Source of the DNA: Gordonia heveisoli
Lineage (GTDB): Bacteria > Actinomycetota > Actinomycetes > Mycobacteriales > Mycobacteriaceae
Assembly: GCF_030315745.1 (NCBI RefSeq)
Contig: NZ_JASXSH010000007.1
Location: 124,001 to 188,000, forward strand
Direction: 5' to 3'
Length of the DNA: 64,000 bases
Shown here: one piece after another, positions 1 through 8,823 of the stretch
Layout: every line of letters starts with the position of its first letter
Position numbering within the stretch: the first letter of the stretch is position 1
Program-made: the position numbers and the translations under genes
The notes under the pieces: model-generated
Seen by the model: only the letters and a program-made list of their open reading frames with translations
Databases searched by the model: none
Told to the model about the DNA's origin: nothing

Positions 1-1
1 C

Positions 2-991
2 GGCTACGACTTCGCCGGACGACGCGTCGCGGTGATCGGTACCGGTGCCACCGCGGTCCAGCTGATCCCGGAGATCGCGTCCAGAGCAGACGAATTGACG
101 GTCTTCCAGCGCACCCCGATCTGGGTGGTGCCGAAGGTCGACTTCCCGATCCCGCCACCGGTGCGCACCCTGTTCCGGCGGTTCCCGCTGACGCAGCGGG
201 CTGCTCGCGTCGTGAACACCTCGATGCTGGAGATGCTGATGGTCGTCGGGGTCCTGCACTTCCGTCAGGCCAAACTCGGCAACAAGGCGGCGGCGCTGCT
301 GGCGCGGGCGCATCTGCGTGTCCAGGTCCGTGATCGTGCGACGCGCCGTAAACTCACCCCCGAGTACGACTTCGGTTGTAAGCGACCGACATTCTCCAAT
401 TCCTACTTCGCCAGCTTCAACCGGCCCTCCGTGCGGTTGCAGACCTCGCCGATCGTGCGTGTCGAGCCGGACGGCATCGTCTGCGCCGACGGCACCAAAG
501 CCGAGATCGACACCCTCGTGCTGGCCACCGGGTTCAACCTGTGGGATGTGAACTTCCCGGCCTTCGAGATCGTCGGCCGGGAAGATCGCAACCTCGGGCA
601 GTGGTGGCGGGAGAGCCGCTTTCAGGCTTATGAGGGCATCACCATGCCCCGGTTCCCGAATATGTTGTCGCTCAACAGCCCCTACTCCTATAGCGGGCTG
701 TCGTATTTCACGACCATCGAGGGGCAGATGCGTCATATCGCGCGACTGTTCGGTGAGGTACGACGACGCGGCGCGGACACCTTCGAGGTGACCGACGCCG
801 CCAACACCGAGTTCCTCGACGACATGACCCACAAACTGGAGTCGTCGGTCTTCTACGACGGCAACTGCTCCGGGTCGCGCAGCTACTACTTCAATCAGCA
901 CGGTGAAGCTACTCTGCTGCGGCCGACCGCGACGCTGCGTACGCTGCGGGAGATGAACTCCTTCCCGCTCGACGCCTATACCTACCGATGA
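2..991 (+). CDS. Flavin-containing monooxygenase, 5' truncated
   Basis: The reading frame is open from the window edge, so the N-terminus (first FAD-binding GxGxxG) lies outside. What remains has the NADPH-binding Rossmann motif [11 protein letters not shown] at the very start and the later ATG-type motif LVLATGFN (near nt 519-540), a signature of group B flavoprotein monooxygenases (FMO and Baeyer-Villiger types). The family uses NADPH and O2 to oxygenate ketones, amines or sulfides; the substrate cannot be read from the sequence. An alcohol dehydrogenase follows closely, so an alcohol-to-ketone-to-ester route is possible but is inference. Family call is firm, exact reaction open. Confidence 0.85.
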   Translation, partial: GYDFAGRRVAVIGTGATAVQLIPEIASRADELTVFQRTPIWVVPKVDFPIPPPVRTLFRRFPLTQRAARVVNTSMLEMLMVVGVLHFRQAKLGNKAAALLARAHLRVQVRDRATRRKLTPEYDFGCKRPTFSNSYFASFNRPSVRLQTSPIVRVEPDGIVCADGTKAEIDTLVLATGFNLWDVNFPAFEIVGREDRNLGQWWRESRFQAYEGITMPRFPNMLSLNSPYSYSGLSYFTTIEGQMRHIARLFGEVRRRGADTFEVTDAANTEFLDDMTHKLESSVFYDGNCSGSRSYYFNQHGEATLLRPTATLRTLREMNSFPLDAYTYR

Positions 992-1028
992 ACGACCTGT
1001 GGTCGAGCCGATCCTGATGGGTGCGAGG

Positions 1029-2060
1029 ATGCGTGCCTGGGCGGTGCCTGCGCCCGGCCCGATCGACACGGCGCCGCTGGTCGCGGTCAGCAAGCCGATC
1101 CCCGAACCCGGACCCGGTGAAGTCCTGGTGCGGGTGCGCGCATGTGGGGTGTGCCGCACCGATCTGCATGTCGCCGAAGGGGATCTGGCGGTCCACCGGG
1201 ACTCGGTGACACCGGGGCACGAGGTGGTGGGAGAGGTGGTCGCCACTGGCGACCAGGTACATGGCTTCGGCGCAGGCGACCGGGTGGCCGTTGCGTGGCT
1301 GAGGTGGACCTGCGGCCACTGCGACGACTGTCGTCGGGGTGCGGAGAACCTGTGTGCCGCATCCCGTTACACCGGATGGGACGCCGACGGCGGATATGCC
1401 GAGTATGCGGTGGCGCCGGCCGACTTCGTCTACCGCCTGCCCGACGAGATCGATGATGTCGCCGCGGCGCCGCTGCTGTGTGCCGGCATCATCGGATATC
1501 GCGCGCTGCGCCGGACCGGACTGCTCGGCGGCGGGCCACCCGACGACGGTCCGGACCGGCCCCCGCGGCTGGGGCTCTACGGATTCGGTGGCAGCGCGCA
1601 CCTGTGTGCGCAGGTGGCCATCGCCGAGGGGATCGAGGTTCATGTCCTCACCCGTGGCGCGGACGCCCGACGTCTCGCCCTGCGGCTGGGCGCCACCAGC
1701 GCCGGTGACGCCTACGACGCCCCGCCCGTTCTCCTCGACGCGGCCATCACCTTCGCCCCCGTCGGCGAGTTGGTGCCAGTGGCGATGCGCGCGCTGCGCC
1801 GCGGCGGTGTGCTGTCCATCGCGGGCATCCACCTCAGCGACATCCCCGCGCTGAACTACGAACGGGAACTGTTCTACGAGAAGGAGATCCGCTCGGTGAC
1901 CGCCAACACGCGGCGTGACGGCACCGAATTCCTCGATCTCGCGGCCCGACACGGGGTCCGCGCCACCACCCATACCTACCCGTTGTCGGCGGCCGATCGT
2001 GCGCTGGCCGATCTCAAGCACGGCCGCTTCGACGGTGCCGCGGTGCTCGTCCCCGACTGA
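1029..2060 (+). CDS. Zinc-dependent alcohol dehydrogenase (MDR family)
   Basis: Medium-chain NAD(P)-dependent alcohol dehydrogenase of 343 residues. The catalytic zinc ligands are seen in [10 protein letters not shown] and PGHEVVG, the structural zinc site in [15 protein letters not shown] with four cysteines, and the nucleotide-binding turn in LYGFGGSA. These fit the AdhA-like branch oxidising primary alcohols. The frame is open from a GTG at 999, with ATGs at 1017 and 1029; I chose 1029 because family members usually begin MRAW and a weak GGG/GAGG lies upstream. It is probably cotranscribed with the monooxygenase ending at 991. Confidence 0.85.
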   Translation: MRAWAVPAPGPIDTAPLVAVSKPIPEPGPGEVLVRVRACGVCRTDLHVAEGDLAVHRDSVTPGHEVVGEVVATGDQVHGFGAGDRVAVAWLRWTCGHCDDCRRGAENLCAASRYTGWDADGGYAEYAVAPADFVYRLPDEIDDVAAAPLLCAGIIGYRALRRTGLLGGGPPDDGPDRPPRLGLYGFGGSAHLCAQVAIAEGIEVHVLTRGADARRLALRLGATSAGDAYDAPPVLLDAAITFAPVGELVPVAMRALRRGGVLSIAGIHLSDIPALNYERELFYEKEIRSVTANTRRDGTEFLDLAARHGVRATTHTYPLSAADRALADLKHGRFDGAAVLVPD

Positions 2061-2097
2061 CCCGCGCCTGGGTGTGTGACGGTCGGCGACCCGATGA

Positions 2098-2910
2098 TCA
2101 GACGGGATCGAGCAATTCGGGTCCGTTGTTGGCGACCCTGTTCACCAGCGGGGCCACCTCGCGGATGTCGATGGCGTCGGCGATCGCCGGGGACGGGGCG
2201 GAGAACAATTCGTCGGGTGCGCGCTGGTCGGGATCGAGCCACGCATCCCACTCGGCGAACGGCATGATCAGCGGCATCCGGTCGTGCACGTCGGTCAGTT
2301 TGCCGACCGCATCGGTGGTCAGGATCGAACAGCTCAGCAGCGGAGCGGTGTCCTTGGGGGCATCCTTGGGGCGCCACACCGACCACAGACCGGCCATGAA
2401 CAACCGCGTTCCGTCGGCCGGCGACATGAAGTACGGGATCTTGGTTGGCTTGCCCTTGGTGTCGGGCGGGCCCGGCTTCCACTCGTACCAGCCGTCCATC
2501 GGGACCAGGCAGCGTCGCGACTTCACCGAGGATCGGAACGAACTCTTCTCCGCGACGGTCTCCGCGCGGGCGTTGAACAGCAGCGGCCCCTTGCCGACTT
2601 CCTTGGCCCACGCAGGCACCAGCCCCCAGCGCATCGCCCGTATCCGCAGGGTCGGGTCGGTGGTGGGGTCGTCGTGGTCATGGCGTTTGACCACCGTCAT
2701 CACGGTGGTGGTCGGCGCCACGTTGTAGTTGGTCCCAGGTGAGTAGTTGGTCCCAGGCGAGTAGTTGGTGCCAGGTGGGCGGGACGGCGCGTCCAGATCT
2801 GTCTGGTCCGCACGATCGGCCGGGGGTTCGGGGGGAGGCACCTCGTTGACGGCGTCGATCTCCGCCGCGAGCTTCGCCGGGTCGGTGGTCACCGCATAAC
2901 GTCCGCACAT
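2098..2910 (-). CDS. SRAP (YedK/HMCES-type) abasic-site crosslink protein
   Basis: SOS response-associated peptidase family. These proteins form a covalent thiazolidine link through the N-terminal cysteine with abasic sites in single-stranded DNA and so shield them. The start is fixed by MCGRY, since Cys2 must become N-terminal after Met removal; the frame runs open for eight more codons upstream (to 2934). The active-site asparagine motif is seen in TNYNVAPTT, and the later WGLVPAWAK, FNARAET and WYEWK blocks are typical. Odd feature: the segment just before the Asn motif is a threefold repeat of TNYSPG encoded by three 18-bp copies, which lengthens this loop. 270 residues. Confidence 0.92.
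   Translation of the reverse strand: MCGRYAVTTDPAKLAAEIDAVNEVPPPEPPADRADQTDLDAPSRPPGTNYSPGTNYSPGTNYNVAPTTTVMTVVKRHDHDDPTTDPTLRIRAMRWGLVPAWAKEVGKGPLLFNARAETVAEKSSFRSSVKSRRCLVPMDGWYEWKPGPPDTKGKPTKIPYFMSPADGTRLFMAGLWSVWRPKDAPKDTAPLLSCSILTTDAVGKLTDVHDRMPLIMPFAEWDAWLDPDQRAPDELFSAPSPAIADAIDIREVAPLVNRVANNGPELLDPV
2725..2778. repeat. Three tandem 18-bp repeats inside the SRAP gene
   Basis: Copies at 2725-2742, 2743-2760 and 2761-2778, unit GTAGTTGGTCCCAGGTGA with two or three changes per copy. In frame they encode repeated TNYSPG next to the active-site asparagine motif NYNVAPT. Each copy is a multiple of three, so copy-number change would keep the frame. Confidence 0.95.
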
Positions 2911-2949
2911 GGAATCCATGCTGCCCCAGCGCACCGACAGTCGTCGCGC

Positions 2950-3450
2950 TCAGGCGCAGATGGCTGCGGTCACCGCGCCGGTGGCGGTGATGAGGTCGGC
3001 GGGGGACAGGGCGATCTCCATACCCCGGCGGCCCGCACTGCACAGCACCAGCGGATGGTCGAGCGCGGAGGAGTCCACGACCGTCGGCAATGCGGACTTC
3101 TGCCCGACCGGGGACACGCCGCCCAGGACGTAACCGGTGCTGCGGGTGACGTCGCGGGCGTCGGCCATGACGGCTTTGGCCGCACCCAACGCGGCCGCGG
3201 CGGCCTTGAGCGACAACCGCGTGGGGACCGGCAGCACGGCGACAGCCAGCTGGGGACGCGCTCGGCTGCCACCGGTCAGGCTGATCACGAGTGTCTTGAA
3301 GATCTGATCCGCGCCGATCCCCAGCGTCGGCGCGAGCGCCTCGACGGCTTCGTCACCGTAGGCCGCCGATCGCGGATCGTGGGTGTAGCGGTGCACGGTG
3401 TGTTCGATGCCGGCGCGTTCGAGCGCGGCGATCGCCGGGGTGGCTGACAT
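2950..3450 (-). CDS. ybaK: YbaK/EbsC-type aminoacyl-tRNA deacylase
   Basis: A 166-residue member of the YbaK/ProX family, which hydrolyses Cys-tRNA(Pro) made by mischarging prolyl-tRNA synthetase. The catalytic lysine motif is visible as ADQIFKTLV, and GGVSPVGQK plus the DSSAL block fit the fold. I placed the start at the ATG at 3450 ([14 protein letters not shown]), where similarity should begin; the frame stays open upstream but reads into the sigH promoter region. It is transcribed divergently from sigH, sharing about 160 bp of intergenic DNA. Confidence 0.9.
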   Translation of the reverse strand: MSATPAIAALERAGIEHTVHRYTHDPRSAAYGDEAVEALAPTLGIGADQIFKTLVISLTGGSRARPQLAVAVLPVPTRLSLKAAAAALGAAKAVMADARDVTRSTGYVLGGVSPVGQKSALPTVVDSSALDHPLVLCSAGRRGMEIALSPADLITATGAVTAAICA

Positions 3451-3536
3451 CAGGTGTTCTCCGCTCCTTCGCTGGTCTTGCCGGAGGCCACGATCGGCGT
3501 TCGGGCCGGTGACGCGGCCCCTGTCCGGCGACGCCG

Positions 3537-3563
3537 GGGAACATTTGTCCCGGTCGGGCTGTT
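3537..3563 (+). promoter_or_regulatory. SigH-type promoter upstream of sigH
   Basis: GGGAACA at 3537-3543, then 16 nt, then TGTT at 3560-3563. This fits the published SigH/SigR consensus GGGAAYA-N16/17-nGTT. It lies 48 nt before the ATG at 3611, which has a GAGGAGGA ribosome site, so it would drive autoregulated sigH transcription. Inferred from sequence only. Confidence 0.7.
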
Positions 3564-3793
3564 GGCACCTTGTGACAGTACGACGTGAGGACGAGGAGGA
3601 AAGATCCCCGATGGTTGCCGCCTTGATGGATGTCGCACTGCGCGAGTCGCGTCCCCTCGCCTCCCCCAAAGTCGAGATGTCGGTCGGTGGGACGGCGGAC
3701 TGGGCCACCCCGCTAAACTGGACCGACGGCGTGCGCCTCACATCACCATCGTTGTCGGTGGCGCCCGCACCGCGTCTCACCGAAGGGATCGAT

Positions 3794-4453
3794 GTGGCCG
3801 AACCCAAGTCGACCGACCACACGGCGCCGCGTCGAGCCGATCCGAACGAGACACCCGAGCAGCTCACCGAGCGGTTCGAGCGTGACGCGCTGCCACTGCT
3901 CGACCAGATGTACGGGGCGGCCCTGCGGATGACGCGGAATCCGGCCGATGCCGAGGATCTCGTCCAGGAAACCTACGTGAAGGCGTTCACCGCGTTCGCG
4001 TCCTTCCGTGAGGGCACCAACCTCAAGGCGTGGCTGTACCGCATCCTGACGAACACCTATATCAACGGCTACCGCAAGAAGCAGCGGCAGCCGGCGCAGT
4101 ACCCGACCGACGAGATCACCGACTGGCAGCTGGCCGCGACGGCCGAGCACACCTCGACGGGTCTGCGGTCGGCGGAGATCGAGGCCCTCGACGCATTGCC
4201 GGACGATGAGATCAAGGCGGCCCTGCAGGCGCTGCCCGAGGATTTCCGGATGGCCGTGTACTACGCCGACGTGGAAGGGCTTCCTTACAAGGAGATCGCC
4301 GAGATCATGGACACCCCCATCGGCACCGTCATGTCCCGATTGCACCGTGGCCGACGCCAGCTACGCGAGTTGCTCGGTGACGTCGCACGCGAGCGGGGTT
4401 TCAACCGTTCCGCCAAGGGCGCCGACGCGCAGGATGCCGGGGTGGCCCGATGA
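3794..4453 (+). CDS. sigH: ECF sigma factor SigH (SigR-type)
   Basis: ECF sigma factor for heat and thiol-oxidative stress, 219 residues from the GTG at 3794, which has AAGGGA five nt upstream. Region 2 is seen in [24 protein letters not shown] and [24 protein letters not shown], region 4 in [25 protein letters not shown] recall near-identity with M. tuberculosis SigH across these blocks. The frame is open upstream to an ATG at 3611 with a strong GAGGAGGA site, behind a SigH-type promoter, giving a possible 280-residue long form. A TAAACT box at 3714-3719 could serve the short form. The gene overlaps rshA by ATGA. Confidence 0.96.
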   Translation: MAEPKSTDHTAPRRADPNETPEQLTERFERDALPLLDQMYGAALRMTRNPADAEDLVQETYVKAFTAFASFREGTNLKAWLYRILTNTYINGYRKKQRQPAQYPTDEITDWQLAATAEHTSTGLRSAEIEALDALPDDEIKAALQALPEDFRMAVYYADVEGLPYKEIAEIMDTPIGTVMSRLHRGRRQLRELLGDVARERGFNRSAKGADAQDAGVAR

Positions 4454-4752
4454 GTGCCGAGATCGATCCGGAATTTACCCAGCTCGATTGTTCGGCCGTC
4501 ATCGCCGACGTGTGGTTGCTGCTGGACAACGAATGCGACCCCGACGCGCGGGAGCGGTTGCGGGCGCACCTCGACGGTTGTCCCGCCTGCCTCGCGCACT
4601 ACGGCATCGAGGCTCAGCTCAAAACGCTCATCAACCGCAAATGCGGCGGAGAGCAGGCACCGGCCGGGCTGCGTGACCGGCTGCGGGTGGAGATCCGCAA
4701 GACGGTGATCGTGCGTGAGGCCGGACGCCACGCCGACGGCACCGAAGCCTGA
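4450..4752 (+). CDS. rshA: Zinc-binding anti-sigma factor RshA
   Basis: A 100-residue ZAS-family anti-sigma factor. The redox switch HLDGCPAC supplies H40, C44 and C47 (HxxxCxxC), with C14 as a further likely ligand. In the family, zinc-bound reduced protein holds SigH inactive and disulfide stress releases it. Its ATG overlaps the sigH stop codon (ATGA), so the two are translationally coupled, as in mycobacteria. A conserved helix around residues 15-30 ([12 protein letters not shown]) fits the sigma-binding segment. Confidence 0.95.
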   Translation: MSAEIDPEFTQLDCSAVIADVWLLLDNECDPDARERLRAHLDGCPACLAHYGIEAQLKTLINRKCGGEQAPAGLRDRLRVEIRKTVIVREAGRHADGTEA

Positions 4753-4774
4753 TCCAGGCCGGTTTCGGGGTATG

Positions 4775-4830
4775 AAAAAGCCCGGGCGGTCGCCGGTCCT
4801 CGAATGAGATCGGCGGTCACCGCTCCGGGC
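4775..4830 (-). terminator. Rho-independent terminator after bL37
   Basis: A GC-rich inverted repeat pairs GCCCGG...GCGGTCGCCG (from 4780) with CGGCGGTCACCGCTCCGGGC (to 4830). Read on the minus strand it is followed by CTTTTTC, so it ends the bL37 transcript; it may also stop rshA transcripts coming the other way. Confidence 0.75.
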
Positions 4831-4856
4831 GTTCCACCATGCCTGAGATTTGGAGC

Positions 4857-4931
4857 TCAGGAGTTGGGGCGCTTGCCGTGGTTGGCAGCGTTCTTCTTAC
4901 GTGCACGCTTCTTGCGTCCGCGCTTACCCAT
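4857..4931 (-). CDS. Ribosomal protein bL37 (24 residues)
   Basis: Tiny highly basic protein reading MGKRGRKKRARKKNAANHGK then RPNS, on the minus strand between rshA and the biotinyl carrier gene. It matches the actinobacterial large-subunit protein bL37 first noted in mycobacterial ribosome structures (recalled form begins MAKRGRKKRDRK and ends NHGKRPNA). An AAGGAGAT ribosome site stands seven nt before the ATG, and an intrinsic terminator follows the stop. Such genes are commonly missed because of their length. Confidence 0.93.
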   Translation of the reverse strand: MGKRGRKKRARKKNAANHGKRPNS

Positions 4932-5097
4932 GACGGATCTCCTTCGTCTGACGTTGTAACCGATCCATTGTCCCACGTCGGGGTTCCGATCCGGGAATCG
5001 GTGTGCGGTTGTGGGGCGCTTGTACACCGGTGCGGCGCTACCCGCGAGTAGTGCCCAGCCGTCGTCGTGGGCCGCCGGGGTGGGCTAACTTATGTGC

Positions 5098-5316
5098 ATG
5101 GCAGAAGACGTCGTTGCAGAAATCGTCGCGACCGTGCTCGAGGTCCGTGCGACCCCGGGACAGCAGGTCGCCGTCGGTGACCAGCTGGTGCTGCTGGAAT
5201 CGATGAAGATGGAGATCCCGGTACTCGCCGAGGATCCGGGCACCATCGCCGAGATCAAGGTGAAGGTCGGCGACGTGATCCAGGCCGGCGACGTCATCGC
5301 CGTCTACGAGCACTAG
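5098..5316 (+). CDS. Biotinyl/lipoyl carrier protein (TB7.3-like)
   Basis: A 72-residue single-domain biotin carrier. The biotinylation motif is ESMKMEI with the modifiable lysine between two methionines, as in acyl-CoA carboxylase BCCP domains. It resembles the stand-alone mycobacterial protein TB7.3, which sits in the same place between rshA and pdtaS. The carboxylase it serves is not in this window. I use the ATG at 5098 (MAEDVVAEI); another ATG lies two codons upstream at 5092. The next gene, pdtaS, begins 35 nt after its stop. Confidence 0.93.
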   Translation: MAEDVVAEIVATVLEVRATPGQQVAVGDQLVLLESMKMEIPVLAEDPGTIAEIKVKVGDVIQAGDVIAVYEH

Positions 5317-5351
5317 CGCGGACCCGCCGACGACACGTCGCTCTCGCGCTC

Positions 5352-6875
5352 ATGTCGACCCTGGCCGATCTCCTCGCCGAACACACCACTCTCGCCGACT
5401 CCGCGGCGGCGCACCTGCAGCGTCTGGTGGCCGAGTGGCAGTTGCTCGCAGATCTGTCCTTCGCTGATCTGTTGCTGTCGGTGCGCACCGAGTCGGGTGC
5501 GATCGTGACCGTCGCCCAATGCCGCCCGAACACCGCCTCGACGGTGTTCCCGAGCGATGAGGTGGGGACGGTCGTCGATGCGACGATGTCGTCGGGGATT
5601 ACCCGACCGTTGGTGGCCCGGGCGTTCAGCGAGCCGCGGATCTTGCGTGACGAGGATCCGACCTGGCAGGGGACGATGGCGATCCGTCGGGAGGCGGTTC
5701 CGGTCGTCTTCGGTGCGGCTATCGTCGGCGTGCTGACGCGCGCAGTCGATCTCACCCATCCGCGGTTGCCGTCTCCCCTGGAACGGGCCTATCAGGATTG
5801 CGCCGACGATCTGTGTCAGATGGTCACCGATGGACTGTTCCCGCATGAGGAAGGCAATCCGCAAGGGCTGTCGACCCCGCGGGCCGGTGACGGTTTCATC
5901 CGGCTCGACGGCACCGGCGTGGTGACCTACACCAGTCCGAACGCGCTGTCGGCGCTGCATCGGATGGGCTGGACCGCGGAACTGACGAATACCCGGTTCG
6001 GTGAGGTGATCAAACAGGTCCTCAACGACGCCTTCGAGGCGGAGGACGTCGCGATGATGATCGATGCGGCCGCCGGTGCGAGCCGGCCACCCGAAGGTCC
6101 CTACCGTGACATCGGGATGCGAGTGGAGGTCGACGCCCGCCGGGCGACCGCGTTGATTCGTGCCGTGCCGCTGCGGCCGCGCGCGCAGGTGTCGGGTGCG
6201 GTGGTGCTCATCCGTGACGTCACCGAGGTCAAACGTCGCGACCGTGCCCTGATCAGTAAGGACGCGACTATCCGGGAAATCCATCACCGGGTGAAGAACA
6301 ATCTGCAGTCCGTGTCGGCGTTACTCCGCCTGCAGGCGCGTAGAACGACCAACGCCGACGCCCGGCAGGCGCTGACCGAGGCCGTTCGCCGCGTCGCCTC
6401 CATCGCGCTGGTGCACGAACTACTCTCGGGCAGCGTCGACGAGGAGGTCGATCTCGACGAGGCGGTGGACCGGCTGGTGCCGATCCTGGTCGACGTGGCC
6501 TCCGGTGACGGCGCGGTGCGGGTTCGTCACGCTCAGCGATTAGGGGTGCTCGCCGCCGAGTCGGCGATGCCGTTGGTGATGGTGCTCACCGAACTTATCC
6601 AGAACGCCATCGAGCACGGATTCGACGGCACCCGCAGTGACGCGCAGATCGACATTCTCGCCGAACGAGATGTGCGCAATCTCCAGATCACCGTCTGCGA
6701 CAACGGTTCCGGCCTGCCCGCCGATTTCGATCTGTCCACCTCGGAGCATCTCGGGCTGCAGATCGTCTCGACGCTGGTGTCGATTGAGCTCGGCGGTCAA
6801 CTGACCATCGGGCCGCGGCCGGAAGGCTCCGGTACACAAGTGCGCCTGGTGATTCCGCTACACACCGGGACATGA
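5352..6875 (+). CDS. pdtaS: Cytosolic sensor histidine kinase PdtaS
   Basis: A 507-residue soluble histidine kinase of the HisKA_2 class. The N-terminus (MSTLADLLAEHTTL...) fits the GAF domain of mycobacterial PdtaS, a PAS-like segment lies around residues 155-290, the phospho-acceptor histidine is in REIHHRVKNNLQ near residue 311, and the ATPase shows ELIQNAIEHGF and DNGSGLP. In mycobacteria PdtaS phosphorylates PdtaR, an RNA-binding ANTAR antiterminator encoded elsewhere; no response regulator is present here. No membrane segment is seen. It runs tail-to-tail into whiB1 with a shared terminator. Confidence 0.93.
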   Translation: MSTLADLLAEHTTLADSAAAHLQRLVAEWQLLADLSFADLLLSVRTESGAIVTVAQCRPNTASTVFPSDEVGTVVDATMSSGITRPLVARAFSEPRILRDEDPTWQGTMAIRREAVPVVFGAAIVGVLTRAVDLTHPRLPSPLERAYQDCADDLCQMVTDGLFPHEEGNPQGLSTPRAGDGFIRLDGTGVVTYTSPNALSALHRMGWTAELTNTRFGEVIKQVLNDAFEAEDVAMMIDAAAGASRPPEGPYRDIGMRVEVDARRATALIRAVPLRPRAQVSGAVVLIRDVTEVKRRDRALISKDATIREIHHRVKNNLQSVSALLRLQARRTTNADARQALTEAVRRVASIALVHELLSGSVDEEVDLDEAVDRLVPILVDVASGDGAVRVRHAQRLGVLAAESAMPLVMVLTELIQNAIEHGFDGTRSDAQIDILAERDVRNLQITVCDNGSGLPADFDLSTSEHLGLQIVSTLVSIELGGQLTIGPRPEGSGTQVRLVIPLHTGT

Positions 6876-6902
6876 AAAGACCCGGCCGTGATTGGCCGGG
6901 TC
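6874..6902. terminator. Bidirectional terminator between pdtaS and whiB1
   Basis: Perfect 9-bp stem GACCCGGCC (6879-6887) / GGCCGGGTC (6894-6902) with a 6-nt loop, flanked by AAAA on the left, so that the whiB1 (minus) transcript ends in a U-rich tract. It also follows the pdtaS stop within a few bases. Confidence 0.85.
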
Positions 6903-6939
6903 CTCATGCGGCCGCCGGGCGTGGGCGACCGGGCGTCGG

Positions 6940-7194
6940 CTAGACGCTGCTGCGGGTACGCGTACGTGCGGTGCGGCGCTTCAGGGCGCGACGCTCATCC
7001 TCGCTCATGCCGCCCCAGACGCCGGCGTCCTGTCCGGATTCCAAAGCCCACGACAGGCATTCGGCGGTGACGGGGCACCGCGCGCAGACGAGCTTCGCAT
7101 CGGCGATCTGAGCGATGGCCGGTCCACTGGTTCCCACCGGGAAGAACAGTTCCGGATCCTCGTCGCGACAGATCGCCTTGTGACGCCAGTCCAT
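6940..7194 (-). CDS. whiB1: WhiB1, [4Fe-4S] NO-responsive regulator
   Basis: An 84-residue Wbl protein. The four cluster cysteines are in AICRDED and CARCPVTAEC, followed by the GVWGG turn and the basic tail ALKRRTARTRTR, which binds DNA. It is nearly identical to M. tuberculosis WhiB1 (recalled), an essential protein that binds SigA and reacts with nitric oxide. The start is the ATG at 7194 (MDWRHKA) with GAGGAGAAG upstream; the frame is open 27 codons further but that part is not conserved. A CRP-type site lies about 115 nt upstream. Confidence 0.97.
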   Translation of the reverse strand: MDWRHKAICRDEDPELFFPVGTSGPAIAQIADAKLVCARCPVTAECLSWALESGQDAGVWGGMSEDERRALKRRTARTRTRSSV

Positions 7195-7548
7195 TGCACT
7201 TCTCCTCACGTGCGTCTTTCGCGCACCACTCGATGACCCAAATTGGTTTTGTGTTGGCTGTAACCGATCGTTCACGCGGCCGCACCAAATGTTTCCGCGT
7301 TGTTGCTTGTGAATACTTTCACGAATTCAGCCGAAGTCAATGGGTTCGGCCGTCACCGTGGGGTAAATCACGTCGCTGGCCTAGCATCTGTTCGGCGGCG
7401 CATGGTCGGGGGGTGCGTGTAGTCGGTCACTCACCGATGTACTACTCTACGCGTCTTTCCGGTTTGCGGTAGTGAATTTTCCGCAGAGGTGATCGATCTG
7501 CCTGCATAAACTCCGGAAGAGGTCCGTCGGCGGGGTTACGCTCAGTGT
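7195..7548. other. Intergenic region between whiB1 and the MFS gene
   Basis: About 350 bp without a gene. It holds the whiB1 promoter on the minus strand (possible -35 TTGGTG near 7283-7288 and -10 TTACAG near 7258-7263), a CRP-type palindrome at 7308-7323, and the promoter of the MFS gene at its right end (TACGCT at 7537-7542). It is more AT-rich than its surroundings. I see no RNA gene in it. Confidence 0.6.
7308..7323. promoter_or_regulatory. CRP/GlxR-type operator upstream of whiB1
   Basis: TGTGA-ATACTT-TCACG, one base from the CRP consensus TGTGAN6TCACA. It lies about 60 nt upstream of the proposed whiB1 transcription start. M. tuberculosis whiB1 is known to be controlled by the cAMP receptor protein Rv3676 from upstream sites, so the assignment fits both site and position. 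Confidence 0.72.
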
Positions 7549-8823
7549 ATGAGACGTCGATGTTGATCTGTACCTTCACCTGATGGCACGCGGCTCCAGC
7601 TCGCCGCGACGGCGTCGGCGCTCTTCGCCGACCTCATCCCGCTGTACCCGATCTACGCGGTCATGTTCGCCGACCCGACGGTTACGGGGGTGTCATATTC
7701 GCCGACACAGATCTCGGCGTTGTTCGTCGTCTGGTCGGTCACCGCGTTCGTGGCTGAACTGCCCACCGGGGTGGTTGCCGACCGCTTCTCTCGTCGACGG
7801 CTGATCGTCGCGTCGCCGATCGTCACCGCAGCGGGCTTCGCGCTGTGGACCTGGTGGCCCTCGCTGCCGGCATATGCGGCCGGCTTCGTGCTGTGGGGGG
7901 TTGGTGGCGCACTGCGTTCGGGGTCGGCGCAGGCGCTGGTCTACGACGAACTTGCCGCATGCGGACAGGCGGGTCGGTATCCGGTGATCGCCGGCCGGAT
8001 CCGGGCTGCGGAATCGGTCGGCGTCCTCGGCGGCACGGTCGCGGCTGCCCCACTGCTCTCCTGGGGTGGATACGCGGCGGCCGGCGCGGCCAGTGTCGCC
8101 GCGTGTGTCGTATCGGCGACCGCGGCTGCGTTTCTGCCGGAAAGTCACTGTCGCACAGTCGGTGACGATTCGGTCGGCGCCGTTACGGCGGAGGGTGGTT
8201 GGCGTCAGGTCGTCCGCGACGGTGGTCGGGTGGTGCGCTCCGATGCTGCGGTCCGGTGGTTGGTCGGACTGGTGGTGGCACTCACTTGGGTTGCGGCCCT
8301 TGATGAGTACCTTCCACTGCTCGCCGAATCGATTCTGACTCAGTCGAATAGGTCTTCCGGCAGTGTTGTGCCCGAGGTTGCGGCGCTGATGCTGATCGTC
8401 GACGTCGGTGTCGTCGCCGGTGGCCTGGCGGCCCGGTGGCGACCCGGCACGCGGATGTTCGGCGGGGTGCTCGGTGGCGGCGCGCTCGCGCTCGCTGCGG
8501 CGGCGGTGTGGGAGCGGCCGGCGGCGATGCTGCTGGTGGCGATGGCCTTCGGCGTGTTCACCTGGGCGCATGTGGTCACCGAGGCCGCACTGCAGGACCG
8601 GCTGTCGCCTCGCTCGCGGGCTACCGTCGGCTCGATCGTCGGTGTCGGTGAGGAAGTGGTGGCGGTCGGTGCCTTCGGTGCCTGGGCGCTCGGATCGCGA
8701 TGGTGTGATCCCGCTGCGCTGTTCGCGGTCGCGGCCGGGCCGTATGTCGTGGTCGCGGCGTTCTTGATCGTCGGGGGCCGGGTCAGTCGGCCGGTGCGGC
8801 GACCGGGGGAGCGATCACTGTGA
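7549..8823 (+). pseudogene. MFS transporter with disrupted 5' end
   Basis: Major facilitator superfamily drug/efflux-type transporter. From the ATG at 7663 there are 386 residues with about eleven hydrophobic helices and the loop-2 motif GVVADRFSRRR. The first helix is incomplete from that start: the frame upstream (7567-7662) reads on into LQLAATASALFADLIPLYP, a natural helix 1, but has no ATG, GTG or TTG. An in-frame ATG at 7549 follows a leaderless-type TACGCT box by six nt, yet a TGA at 7564 stops it after five codons. So either a nonsense or compensating frameshift mutation, or a base error. The 3' end overlaps the convergent kinase gene by 41 bp. Confidence 0.7.
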
